Assembly: GCF_021209385.1 (NCBI RefSeq)
Contig: NZ_JAJOIL010000035.1
Span: 1-64,000, forward strand
DNA from: Seleniivibrio sp.
Lineage (GTDB): Bacteria > Chrysiogenota > Deferribacteres > Deferribacterales > Geovibrionaceae
Reading direction: 5' to 3'
DNA length: 64,000 nt
The first letter of the stretch is position 1. Each line of letters starts with the position of its first letter. The translations under genes were made by a program, and so were the position numbers. The notes beneath the pieces were generated by a model. That model had not been told where the DNA came from. It did no database searches and was given only the letters and a program-made list of their open reading frames with translations. Of the stretch, positions 25,497 to 33,749 are shown piece after piece.

Positions 25497-27038
25497 ATGA
25501 AAACAAATATTCCCGTCTGGGTCAAAGTCGTACTCCCTATAGGAATCTCAGTAGCCCTGTTTGTTTTCATAATCTTCGGAATCCACATTCCAGACGTCGA
25601 AAAACGTCTTCTTGAGCAAAAAAAATCCCAGATATACGATCTGACGCAGACTGCTATTGATGTCATATCCTACCAGTATAAGCTCTCTCAGCAGGGTAAG
25701 ATAACTGAAAAAGAAGCGAAAAAACAGGCGGCGGCAATAATCGGCGCTATGAAGTTCGGACCGGAAAGAAAGGATTATTTCTGGATAACCAATTACGAAC
25801 CGCGCATGGTCATGCACCCTTACCGGACAGATCTGGACGGAAAGATGCTGGATGATTTTGCCGATCCGAAAGGGAAGCATGTTTTCAACGAAATGGTTCA
25901 TGCGGTCAAAACCGACGGAGAAGGATTCGTTGATTATATGTGGCAATGGAAGGACGATTCCGGCACAATAATACCGAAAATATCATACGTAAAAGCATTT
26001 CCTGAATGGCAATGGATCGTCGGCACGGGAATATACATAGACGACATAAAACGTGAGGCGGCATCTCAGGTTGCAAAGCTAATTTTTTATACAATCTCAA
26101 TTTTCTTCTTTATCCTCATCCTCTCAGGCTACACCATAATGTCCGGCGTTCACACGAACGAAGCGCTTCTTATGCGTGAAAAAGAACTGGAAAACCTTAA
26201 CAGCAAGTTGGAAGACAGGGTTTCCGCACGAACGAAAGACCTTCAAGAATCGCTGGAAAATCTGAAACGCACCCAGAACCAGCTTATAGAGGCGGAAAAA
26301 ATGGCATCGTTGGGAAATCTGGTGGCAGGAGTTGCCCACGAGATAAATACTCCGGTGGGTATAGGCGTAACAACAGCAACGTATCTTGAAGACAAACTGA
26401 AAGCACTGATAATGGCATATAACTCCGGTCAGATGAAAAAGAGCGATCTGGACAAATTTTTTGAAACGGCGGAACAGTCTCTCCACAACATTTCCACCAA
26501 CCTGCTCAGGGCGGGAAGCCTCGTCCGCAGTTTTAAACAGGTGGCAGTGGATCAGTCCAGCGAACTCCCCAGAAAATTCAGTGTTAAAAACTATCTGAAC
26601 GATATTTTGCAAAGTTTAAGTCCAAAACTTAAAAATAGCGGACATAATGTCTACCTTGATGTACCTGAAGATCTTATAATAGAATCATACCCAGGCGCTC
26701 TGATGCAGATATTCTCCAATCTGATAATCAACAGCCTCATGCACGGATTTGACGAAATTGAGAACGGGATAATTGAAATCAAAGGGGAAATGGAAGGCAC
26801 AAACCTGATACTGACCTATTCGGACAACGGGGTCGGCATGAACGAAGAACAGCTTGCCCGTATATACGAACCATTCTACACAACAAAACGGAACGCAGGC
26901 GGGTCTGGTCTGGGTATGAACATAGTTTATAACCTGATCAGCAGAAAGCTGAACGGAACCATAAGTATACAGAGCAAACCAGGGCAGGGAACCACATTCA
27001 AAATAACCGTGCCTGTGAAGGGAGAACGCAATGACTGA
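25497..27038 (+). CDS. Cache-domain sensor histidine kinase
   Basis: A 513-residue membrane kinase. Helix 1 (about 8-30) is followed by a single Cache type 2 sensor: DYFWITNYEPRMVMHPYRTD, GEGFVDYMWQWK and WIVGTGIYIDDIK. Helix 2 (about 205-225) leads into a coiled coil. The HisKA motif ASLGNLVAGVAHEINTPVG carries the phospho-acceptor His. The HATPase_c domain has N-box NLIINSLMHGF, G1 DNGVGM and G2 GGSGLGMNI. Cache domains of this kind bind small carboxylates or amines. Its stop overlaps the start of the next gene by eight bases, so the two form a pair. The start at 25497 is preferred over an upstream frame. Confidence 0.85.
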   Translation: MKTNIPVWVKVVLPIGISVALFVFIIFGIHIPDVEKRLLEQKKSQIYDLTQTAIDVISYQYKLSQQGKITEKEAKKQAAAIIGAMKFGPERKDYFWITNYEPRMVMHPYRTDLDGKMLDDFADPKGKHVFNEMVHAVKTDGEGFVDYMWQWKDDSGTIIPKISYVKAFPEWQWIVGTGIYIDDIKREAASQVAKLIFYTISIFFFILILSGYTIMSGVHTNEALLMREKELENLNSKLEDRVSARTKDLQESLENLKRTQNQLIEAEKMASLGNLVAGVAHEINTPVGIGVTTATYLEDKLKALIMAYNSGQMKKSDLDKFFETAEQSLHNISTNLLRAGSLVRSFKQVAVDQSSELPRKFSVKNYLNDILQSLSPKLKNSGHNVYLDVPEDLIIESYPGALMQIFSNLIINSLMHGFDEIENGIIEIKGEMEGTNLILTYSDNGVGMNEEQLARIYEPFYTTKRNAGGSGLGMNIVYNLISRKLNGTISIQSKPGQGTTFKITVPVKGERND

Positions 27039-28596
27039 CAGCGGCGAGAACATTATTTTTGCACCGGAAGACGATTTTGACAGCCCGATGACAAGCCACG
27101 CGGAAGAATTCTGGAAAGTACTTATCGTTGATGACGAACCGGACATCCATACAACAACTAAGATGGTTTTGGACGATTTTGTTTTCGAGGATAAAAAACT
27201 TAAATTCTACAGCGCGTATTCCGCAAAAGAAGCCATAGACATAATGAATCAGGTCAAGGATTTCGCGGTTATCCTCCTTGACGTGGTGATGGAAAGCAAC
27301 ATAGCGGGACTTAATCTTGCGAAGATAATACGGGGCGAAATGGGCAACAGGTTCAGCAGAATAATACTGCGCACAGGACAGCCAGGCGAAGCACCCGAAA
27401 AAAAGGTTATAGCCGAATATGACATCAACGATTACAAGAACAAAGCGGAACTCACCAGCCAGCAGCTTTATACAACAATGTTCTCAGCACTCAGGTCATA
27501 CCGCGACCTGCGCATAATAAACCGAAACAGCGAGGGTCTGAAACAGATAATCAACTCCACAGCGAACCTTTTCCAGCGCCAGAATGTTGAACAGCTCGCG
27601 CAGGGCGTACTTACGCAGGTTGTGTCTATTCTGGGACTTGAAAATTCATATTATGTCAGCACTTCAGGTTTCACAGCCGCGCGCACCGGAGACAGCGATT
27701 TCCGCATTATCGCTGCCACAGGAAGGTTCACCCAATGCCTGGGAGCAACCGTAGATACCTGCACCCCTATACCTACAGAAATAGTGCCTTACCTGAAACA
27801 GGCTGTTACAAAAGAGAAAAGCGGATTTATAGACAGTCATTACGTCGGCTATTTTCCGACCATGAAGGATAAGATACACCTGCTGTTCATCGAAGACTGC
27901 TCAAAAGATCTCGGTCCGGAGATTGAGAACCTGCTCACAATTTTCAACCACAACGCCGGCATAGCCTTTGATAACGTAATACTCAACAAAGAGATACAGG
28001 AAACCCAGATCGACATCATCCACCACCTCGGAGAGGTTGTGGAGAGCCGCTCCAAAGAGACGGCATACCACGTCAAACGTGTATCGGAATACACCTTTAC
28101 GATAGCACTTGAAATGGGTTTTTCAGAAGAGGACGCCCAACTTTTCAAGATGGCGTCTCCTATGCACGACATAGGCAAGATAGGCATCTCGGATTCGATT
28201 CTTCTGAAACCCGACAGGCTCACCCACGACGAAATGAGCATAATGCGCACCCACACGGAGATAGGATACAACATGCTGAAAAACTCCTCACGCCCTCTTT
28301 TGCAGACAAGTGCGGTGATAGCCCGCGACCACCACGAATACTGGGACGGCAGCGGATACCCAAGGGGCATAGAAGGAGAGAATATACATCCGGCAGCTCG
28401 CATAGTCTGTCTCGCTGACGTTTACGACGCCCTCGGCAGCAAACGCGTCTATAAAGAAGCCTGGCAGGAGGAAGACGTTCTGAAATTCATAAACGATAAC
28501 CGCGGAAAAATGTTCGACCCGAAAACAGTTGACGCTCTTTTAAGCGCCTATGAAAAAATAAAGCTTATAAAAGAGCGATACAAAGATCCCGAATGA
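27031..28596 (+). CDS. Response regulator with REC, DUF3369 and HD-GYP domains (c-di-GMP phosphodiesterase)
   Basis: A 521-residue regulator. The receiver (about 28-160) has VDDEPD, the phospho-acceptor Asp in VILLDVVME and a Lys in DYKNKAEL. The central DUF3369 sensor-like domain (about 165-320) is GAF-like. The HD-GYP domain (about 335-500) keeps all metal and substrate residues: MHDIGKIGISD, DHHEYWDGSGYPRG and LADVYDAL. It would break down c-di-GMP when phosphorylated by the overlapping Cache kinase upstream. Confidence 0.9.
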   Translation: MTDSGENIIFAPEDDFDSPMTSHAEEFWKVLIVDDEPDIHTTTKMVLDDFVFEDKKLKFYSAYSAKEAIDIMNQVKDFAVILLDVVMESNIAGLNLAKIIRGEMGNRFSRIILRTGQPGEAPEKKVIAEYDINDYKNKAELTSQQLYTTMFSALRSYRDLRIINRNSEGLKQIINSTANLFQRQNVEQLAQGVLTQVVSILGLENSYYVSTSGFTAARTGDSDFRIIAATGRFTQCLGATVDTCTPIPTEIVPYLKQAVTKEKSGFIDSHYVGYFPTMKDKIHLLFIEDCSKDLGPEIENLLTIFNHNAGIAFDNVILNKEIQETQIDIIHHLGEVVESRSKETAYHVKRVSEYTFTIALEMGFSEEDAQLFKMASPMHDIGKIGISDSILLKPDRLTHDEMSIMRTHTEIGYNMLKNSSRPLLQTSAVIARDHHEYWDGSGYPRGIEGENIHPAARIVCLADVYDALGSKRVYKEAWQEEDVLKFINDNRGKMFDPKTVDALLSAYEKIKLIKERYKDPE

Positions 28597-28612
28597 GCTT
28601 AGGTCAAAAATA

Positions 28613-28637
28613 ACCCTACCCTTTCGGGTAGTTAAAA
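28613..28637 (+). terminator. Weak hairpin after the HD-GYP regulator
   Basis: CTACCC (28616-28621) pairs with GGGTAG (28626-28631) around TTTC, followed by TTAAAA. Short stem and little U tract, so termination may be partial. Confidence 0.45.
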
Positions 28638-28726
28638 TGACATATGTACGGAATTAATACATATTTTCCATATTTATAAACGAGATACACAGCACAAATA
28701 ATAACTGAGTATTAACGCAAGAATAA

Positions 28727-28756
28727 TTGACACCTTATATCGATATTTGATATCCT
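28727..28756 (+). promoter_or_regulatory. Putative sigma-70 promoter of the H2-sensing operon
   Basis: TTGACA at 28727-28732 and TATCCT at 28751-28756 with an 18-base spacer, about 60 bases before the small-subunit ATG. Overlapping palindromes ATATCGATAT and GATATTTGATATC lie between and over the -10. Confidence 0.4.
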
Positions 28757-28818
28757 TTATGAAATATGCTCTTTTACCTGCATATTGTTATTCGTTTATT
28801 TTCTTATTGGAGAAACCT

Positions 28819-29754
28819 ATGAAAAACGTCTACTGGCTGCATTGCGGCGGCTGTGATGGCGACAGTGTATCTCTGCTTAACCTGGATAAGCCCAATCTGG
28901 TTGACATTTTCGTTGATCTGGAAATCAACCCTCTTTATCACCCTTCCCTATCAATTAAGTCGCATAAGGAACAGCACGAACTGCTGGAATCCCTTCAGGA
29001 CGGTACAATCCCACTGGACATTCTGGTGGTTGAGGGCAACATTCTGAAAGGACCCGCCAGCACGGGTATGTTCGATCTCAAATTCGGCGTTCCGAAAAAG
29101 AATATTCTAGTCGCCCTGTCTAAGAGGGCACAGTATATAATAGCTCTCGGCACCTGCGCGTCTTTCGGCGGAATAGGCGTCGGATCGGAAACGCAGGCGA
29201 CAGGCATACAGTTCACCCGCAAGGAAAAAGGCGGTCTGCTCGGTGCGGACTACGTTTCCGGAGGCGGTCTGCCGGTCATCAACCTGCCCGGCTGCCCCTG
29301 CCACCCTGAAATATTCACCAGCATACTCGCGATGCTCAACAGCGGCATAGAAATTGAACTGGACGAATACAACCGCCCGCTGGCATGGTACGGCATGATG
29401 GTGCATCAGGGCTGCACCCGAAACGAATATCACGAATACCGCGTTGAGGAGAACGATTTCGGTGAGAAGGGCTGTCTGTTTTTCCACCTCGGCTGTCACG
29501 GTCCGCTTACAGGCGGTTCATGCAATAAACTTCTCTGGAGCAAACGCTCTTCCAAACCCAGAGTCGGCGTACCCTGCTTCGGATGCAACAATCCGGACTT
29601 TCCTCAGGAATACCCCTTCTTTGACACAAAAAATATCGAAGGTATCCCGATAGCACTGCCAAACGGCATCAGCCGCGCACAGTACATGGCTTACAAAGGC
29701 ATGGCGGCTGCGGCGGCACCTTTAAGACTCAAAAAACGTCAGACAAGAATATAG
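28819..29754 (+). CDS. [NiFe] hydrogenase small subunit, cytoplasmic H2-sensor type
   Basis: A 311-residue small subunit without a Tat signal or C-terminal membrane anchor, as in regulatory hydrogenases (HupU/HoxB). It should be cytoplasmic. Iron-sulfur ligands are visible: Cys9 and Cys12 in LHCGGCDGD, GTCASFGG and LPGCPCHPE for the proximal cluster; HQGCTRNEYHEY, HLGCHGPLTGGSC and VPCFGCNNPDFP for the others. The start at 28819 has GGAG upstream. The large subunit follows ten bases later. Assignment to the sensor group rests on architecture and neighbours; a cytoplasmic uptake enzyme remains possible. Confidence 0.8.
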   Translation: MKNVYWLHCGGCDGDSVSLLNLDKPNLVDIFVDLEINPLYHPSLSIKSHKEQHELLESLQDGTIPLDILVVEGNILKGPASTGMFDLKFGVPKKNILVALSKRAQYIIALGTCASFGGIGVGSETQATGIQFTRKEKGGLLGADYVSGGGLPVINLPGCPCHPEIFTSILAMLNSGIEIELDEYNRPLAWYGMMVHQGCTRNEYHEYRVEENDFGEKGCLFFHLGCHGPLTGGSCNKLLWSKRSSKPRVGVPCFGCNNPDFPQEYPFFDTKNIEGIPIALPNGISRAQYMAYKGMAAAAAPLRLKKRQTRI

Positions 29755-29763
29755 GAGTCTGCC

Positions 29764-31296
29764 ATGGCAAAGATATCTTGCAGTTTCCCCGTCAACAGAG
29801 TCGAGGGCGACCTCACTTTGCAGATAGATTTTGAAAATGATACAGTTACGCAAGCCCGCAGTGTCGGCACCCTGTACAGAGGCTTTGAAAAGATAATGAG
29901 AGGACGCGGTGCTCTGGACGGACTTGTCATAACCCCGCGGATATGCGGGATATGCAGTCTGTCACACCTTGCGGCGGCATCAGCAGCACTGGACAACCTC
30001 TGCAAAACCACACCACCCGACAACGCACTGCGCATAAAGAACATCACAGGTATGATGGAGATGATCCAGAGCGATATACGCCAGTCCGTGCTGATGTTCA
30101 TGCCGGATTTTGTTAATCAGGCTTATTCATCAAACCCGCTCTATATTGAAGCTGTGAAACGATACTCACCCCTTCGCGGTGCAAGATGCGTTTCCGCCGT
30201 TAAAAACACTGCAACAATCGTTGAGATAATCGCCATACTAGGCGGTCAGTGGCCCCACACCTCTTTCATGGTGCCGGGCGGCGTAACAAACATCCCGACA
30301 ATCCACGATATAGTACAATGCAGACACCTTATAGTCAGATGCATGAAGTCATACGAGGAACAGATACTCGGATGCAGCGTCGAACGCTTCAATAATATAA
30401 GCACCAAACAGGAGCTTGACGAATGGCTCTCATCATCGCAGGAGCACAGCGAAAGCGATATGGGATTTTTAATCAGGTTCGGCAGAAGCATCGGTCTTGA
30501 TACTATCGGCAACAGCTACGGAAATTTCCTTTCATACGGAGCTTTCGACATACCCTCCGACTCTGATGTCAGTCCCCGCCATGGACGCGAGAAGCTTATA
30601 CGCAGCGGATATGCAGAGGGAACGAACGTCACGGAGTTCGACCAGAGCTACATTGCCGAGGCAATATCCCACTCATGGTTCAACGGATATGAAGGGGCAA
30701 AACATCCTTTCGACGGTATGACGGAACCGGAAGCGAGCGGAGAGGACGGCAAAAAATACTCATGGGTCAAAGCGCCAAGGTATAACGACAAACCTGTTGA
30801 AACCGGACCTCTGGCACAGATGGTAATAAACGGCATCCCGCTCTTTACAGAACTGATAAAAACCGAAGGTTCATCAGCTCTCACAAGGCAGATGGCAAGA
30901 CTGGCACGTCCGGCAAAACTCTTCCCGAAAGCTTTGGCATGGATAGATGAAATGGCAAAACTGCTAGGCAGTTCGCAGTTTTACATCCCCTACGGTGAGA
31001 TAAAAAACGGACGTGGCATGGGGCTTACCGATGCCGCACGGGGCGCTTTGGGTCACTGGATAATTGTTGAAGACAAAACAATTATGAAATATCAGATAAT
31101 AACCCCCACAGCATGGAACGGTTCGCCGCGGGACGACGCGGGTATGCCGGGAGCGTGGGAAAAGGCGCTTGAGGGAATAAGAGTTGCGGATACCGATAAT
31201 CCTATTGAGATAGGACACATTATACGGTCGTTCGACCCCTGCCTTGTCTGTGCCGTACACAGGCTGGACAGCGGGAAAAAGATATTCATATGCTAA
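29764..31296 (+). CDS. [NiFe] hydrogenase large subunit, H2-sensor (HupV/HoxC) type
   Basis: A 510-residue catalytic subunit. The NiFe site is bound by RICGICSLSH (residues 59-68) and DPCLVCAVH near the C-terminus. Isoleucine in RICGIC replaces the valine of ordinary uptake enzymes, as in known H2 sensors. A short 11-residue tail (RLDSGKKIFIC) remains after the last His. True sensors usually lack a tail and are not processed, so this may mean that processing still occurs. No maturation protease is nearby; hypC and hypD lie at 8416-9727. The operon continues into a PAS hybrid kinase, as HupUV is coupled to HupT. Confidence 0.8.
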   Translation: MAKISCSFPVNRVEGDLTLQIDFENDTVTQARSVGTLYRGFEKIMRGRGALDGLVITPRICGICSLSHLAAASAALDNLCKTTPPDNALRIKNITGMMEMIQSDIRQSVLMFMPDFVNQAYSSNPLYIEAVKRYSPLRGARCVSAVKNTATIVEIIAILGGQWPHTSFMVPGGVTNIPTIHDIVQCRHLIVRCMKSYEEQILGCSVERFNNISTKQELDEWLSSSQEHSESDMGFLIRFGRSIGLDTIGNSYGNFLSYGAFDIPSDSDVSPRHGREKLIRSGYAEGTNVTEFDQSYIAEAISHSWFNGYEGAKHPFDGMTEPEASGEDGKKYSWVKAPRYNDKPVETGPLAQMVINGIPLFTELIKTEGSSALTRQMARLARPAKLFPKALAWIDEMAKLLGSSQFYIPYGEIKNGRGMGLTDAARGALGHWIIVEDKTIMKYQIITPTAWNGSPRDDAGMPGAWEKALEGIRVADTDNPIEIGHIIRSFDPCLVCAVHRLDSGKKIFIC

Positions 31297-31333
31297 AACA
31301 GGTTGACGAAAAGATCAGCCGGGACGGCCATTT

Positions 31334-33352
31334 ATGGAATATCAGGATATGGAGAGTATCAGAAACAGTATGATAGACGGCAGAATAGTCGAAAAACTTA
31401 TGTCTGAAAACAGCCTGCTGCGCTCTGAGGTTCGTGTTTCACACGAGGCGGCGGAGATTACCACCAGACTGGTAATAGAACAGTTTGAAAAAGCGGAATC
31501 GCTCATGCAGAAATTCGAGTCTGCAAGCGGTTTTCTGAAAGCTGTGATGGATGCCGCAATGCAGATATCCATCATCGCCACAGACCTTGACGGACAGATC
31601 ATTCTATTTAACCGCGGTGCCGAGTTTATGCTTGGCTATACCGAAAAAGAAGCCCGCCAGATGAGTTTTTTCGATATTTTCGACAACAAGGATCTGCTGA
31701 ACAACTGCGTAACTCTCATGGCGAATACCGAAACGCTCATGTCCGACAGAGAAAAACACGCTGAGGTCATTTCGCAGATATCCTCTCAGATAAACGAAGG
31801 AGTGTTCTGCCGCAGAAACGGCAGCCGATTCCCGGTCAGCTTTGCCATAACCCCCATAAAAGAGAACGGAAATATCGTCGGCTGTCTGTCGGTGGCAATG
31901 GATATATCCACACTGAAGCACGCAGAAAATGAGCTTCAGAGAGCTTACAAAGAAATATCGGAAGCGAACGAAAGGCTGCAGAAGCTGGACAAACTGAAAT
32001 CCGATTTCCTTTCGTCAGTCTCCCACGAGTTAAGAACACCGCTGACTTCCATACGCGGGTTCTCTAAACTCATCGGCAAAGACTTTGAGAGGTACTTCGT
32101 TCCTCTCACCGGAGAAAACCCAGCACTTGCGGCAAAATCAGAGAAAATAAAGGAAAACCTGTCCATAATTCTCAGCGAAACCGAAAGGCTTACAAGACTG
32201 ATAAACGACGTTCTCGACCTCTCAAAGATAGAATCACAGAAAACACATTGGCGCGAGGAAGCGGTAAATATGTCCGAAATGCTCCGCCATGCTGTCAACG
32301 CCGCCAAGGGACAGTTTGATGACAAACCGGAGATAGAGCTTATTACGGACATACCGGAAGCACTGCCTTATGTTTTCGGTGACTATGACCGCTTTGTGCA
32401 GGTTACAGTCAACCTGCTGAACAACGCATCGAAATTTACCAAAAAGGGCAGCGTAACAGTCCACGCTTTTGAAACCGGAAGCGGATTCGTTCAGGTGGAC
32501 GTAACAGACACAGGTTGCGGTTTCCCCCAGGAGGAAGCAGAAGCGGTGTTCGATAAGTTTCGTCAGGTCTGCCACGGCGACACCCTTGAGGAAAAGCCGA
32601 CAGGAACAGGACTCGGACTTTCAATTTCACATGAAATAATAACCCGCTTCGGCGGAAAGATATGGGCACGTTCCGCCCTTAATCAGGGCAGCACGTTCAG
32701 CTTTACCCTGCCCGCAATGGTGCAGGAAACCGGAATGGCTGAAACCACGGAAAACGCCGACGGCAAGCTGATTCTCGTGGTTGACGATGAAATGGCGATA
32801 CGCTCGCTTCTGACACAGTTCTTCACATCATACGGCTTCCGTGTGGCAACCGCCGACAACGGAAAAACCGCAATTGATATGGCGAAAAAGTTCGATCCCG
32901 ACCTTATAACAATGGACATCGCGATGCCTGTTATGGACGGCAAAACCGCAATTGACTATATGAAACAGGACGAAAAGCTCAAAGATATCCCGATTGTGGT
33001 TCTTTCCGCATTCAACGACAGCTTTGCCGCCAACGGGGACGTTGTTTTTGATAAACCGTTAAACGAACAGAGACTGATTGACAGCGTTTTTATGCTGATA
33101 AATAAAGAAAAACTGAAAGATTGCCATGCCTGCCTGATTATTTGCAGGCAGGACTGCGAACGCAGTGTCGAAATTCCGTCCATCTCTCCTAAAAATGCCG
33201 AGATGTGCCAGCCGCACGATCTCACAGCAAAACTGGAGAACGGTTATAAGGGTCTGGTGGTGATTCCCGCCGATATGATGGACTACGTTGACCTGCAAAG
33301 GATAAGCACTTACGAAAGTATTCAACTGCTCATCCTGCCGCACAAACAGTGA
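31334..33352 (+). CDS. PAS-domain hybrid histidine kinase (candidate H2-signal kinase)
   Basis: A 672-residue soluble kinase without membrane helices. An N-terminal coiled coil (1-65) leads into a PAS domain (about 70-195; IIATDLDGQIILFNRGAEFM). HisKA carries the acceptor His in SSVSHELRTPLTS near 230. HATPase_c has NLLNNASKFT, DTGCGFP and GTGLGLSIS. A receiver (about 475-595) has VVDDEMAIRSLL and MDIAMPVMDGK. A Cys-rich tail of about 75 residues (CHACLIICRQDCE) is of unknown purpose. It lies 37 bases after the hydrogenase large subunit, matching the place of HupT/HoxJ kinases, whose PAS domain receives the signal from the sensor hydrogenase. Confidence 0.85.
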   Translation: MEYQDMESIRNSMIDGRIVEKLMSENSLLRSEVRVSHEAAEITTRLVIEQFEKAESLMQKFESASGFLKAVMDAAMQISIIATDLDGQIILFNRGAEFMLGYTEKEARQMSFFDIFDNKDLLNNCVTLMANTETLMSDREKHAEVISQISSQINEGVFCRRNGSRFPVSFAITPIKENGNIVGCLSVAMDISTLKHAENELQRAYKEISEANERLQKLDKLKSDFLSSVSHELRTPLTSIRGFSKLIGKDFERYFVPLTGENPALAAKSEKIKENLSIILSETERLTRLINDVLDLSKIESQKTHWREEAVNMSEMLRHAVNAAKGQFDDKPEIELITDIPEALPYVFGDYDRFVQVTVNLLNNASKFTKKGSVTVHAFETGSGFVQVDVTDTGCGFPQEEAEAVFDKFRQVCHGDTLEEKPTGTGLGLSISHEIITRFGGKIWARSALNQGSTFSFTLPAMVQETGMAETTENADGKLILVVDDEMAIRSLLTQFFTSYGFRVATADNGKTAIDMAKKFDPDLITMDIAMPVMDGKTAIDYMKQDEKLKDIPIVVLSAFNDSFAANGDVVFDKPLNEQRLIDSVFMLINKEKLKDCHACLIICRQDCERSVEIPSISPKNAEMCQPHDLTAKLENGYKGLVVIPADMMDYVDLQRISTYESIQLLILPHKQ

Positions 33353-33362
33353 GGTTTAGAAA

Positions 33363-33749
33363 ATGAAACGTATTCTGATTGTGGACGATGAAGTTCACAT
33401 CCGCTCACTCCTTGAGCAAACGCTTGAAGACATTGAATTTCTCCACAATATAGAGGTTGAAATTCATCAGGCGTCTGACGGGAGAAACGGACTGAACATG
33501 ATCGCCTCCGTACGCCCGGATCTTGTTTTTCTCGATGTTATGATGCCCGAAATGAACGGATACGAAGTCTGTAAAGCTGTAAAATCCAACAGCGAGCTTC
33601 AGCAAACGCTGATAATAATGCTCACTGCCAAGGGTCAGGAAACAGATAGGGAAAAGGGTGTCGGCAACGGCGCCGACTACTTTATGACCAAACCGTTCGA
33701 CCCTGACGAGGTACTTGAACTCGCGGGAAAACTCCTTGGGCTCGCCTGA
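33363..33749 (+). CDS. Single-domain response regulator
   Basis: A 128-residue CheY-like receiver with no output domain. It has the acidic pair in VDDEVHIRSLL, the acceptor Asp in LVFLDVMMPEMNGYEV, the switch Thr in MLTAKG and the conserved Lys in TKPFDPDEV. It starts 11 bases after the hybrid kinase and its end overlaps the next gene by 35 bases. It probably relays phosphate within this operon. Confidence 0.9.
   Translation: MKRILIVDDEVHIRSLLEQTLEDIEFLHNIEVEIHQASDGRNGLNMIASVRPDLVFLDVMMPEMNGYEVCKAVKSNSELQQTLIIMLTAKGQETDREKGVGNGADYFMTKPFDPDEVLELAGKLLGLA

Noticed and set aside
28597-28818. Riboswitch upstream of the hydrogenase small subunit
   Set aside because: The leader holds only short AT palindromes around the -10 region and no recognisable aptamer pattern.
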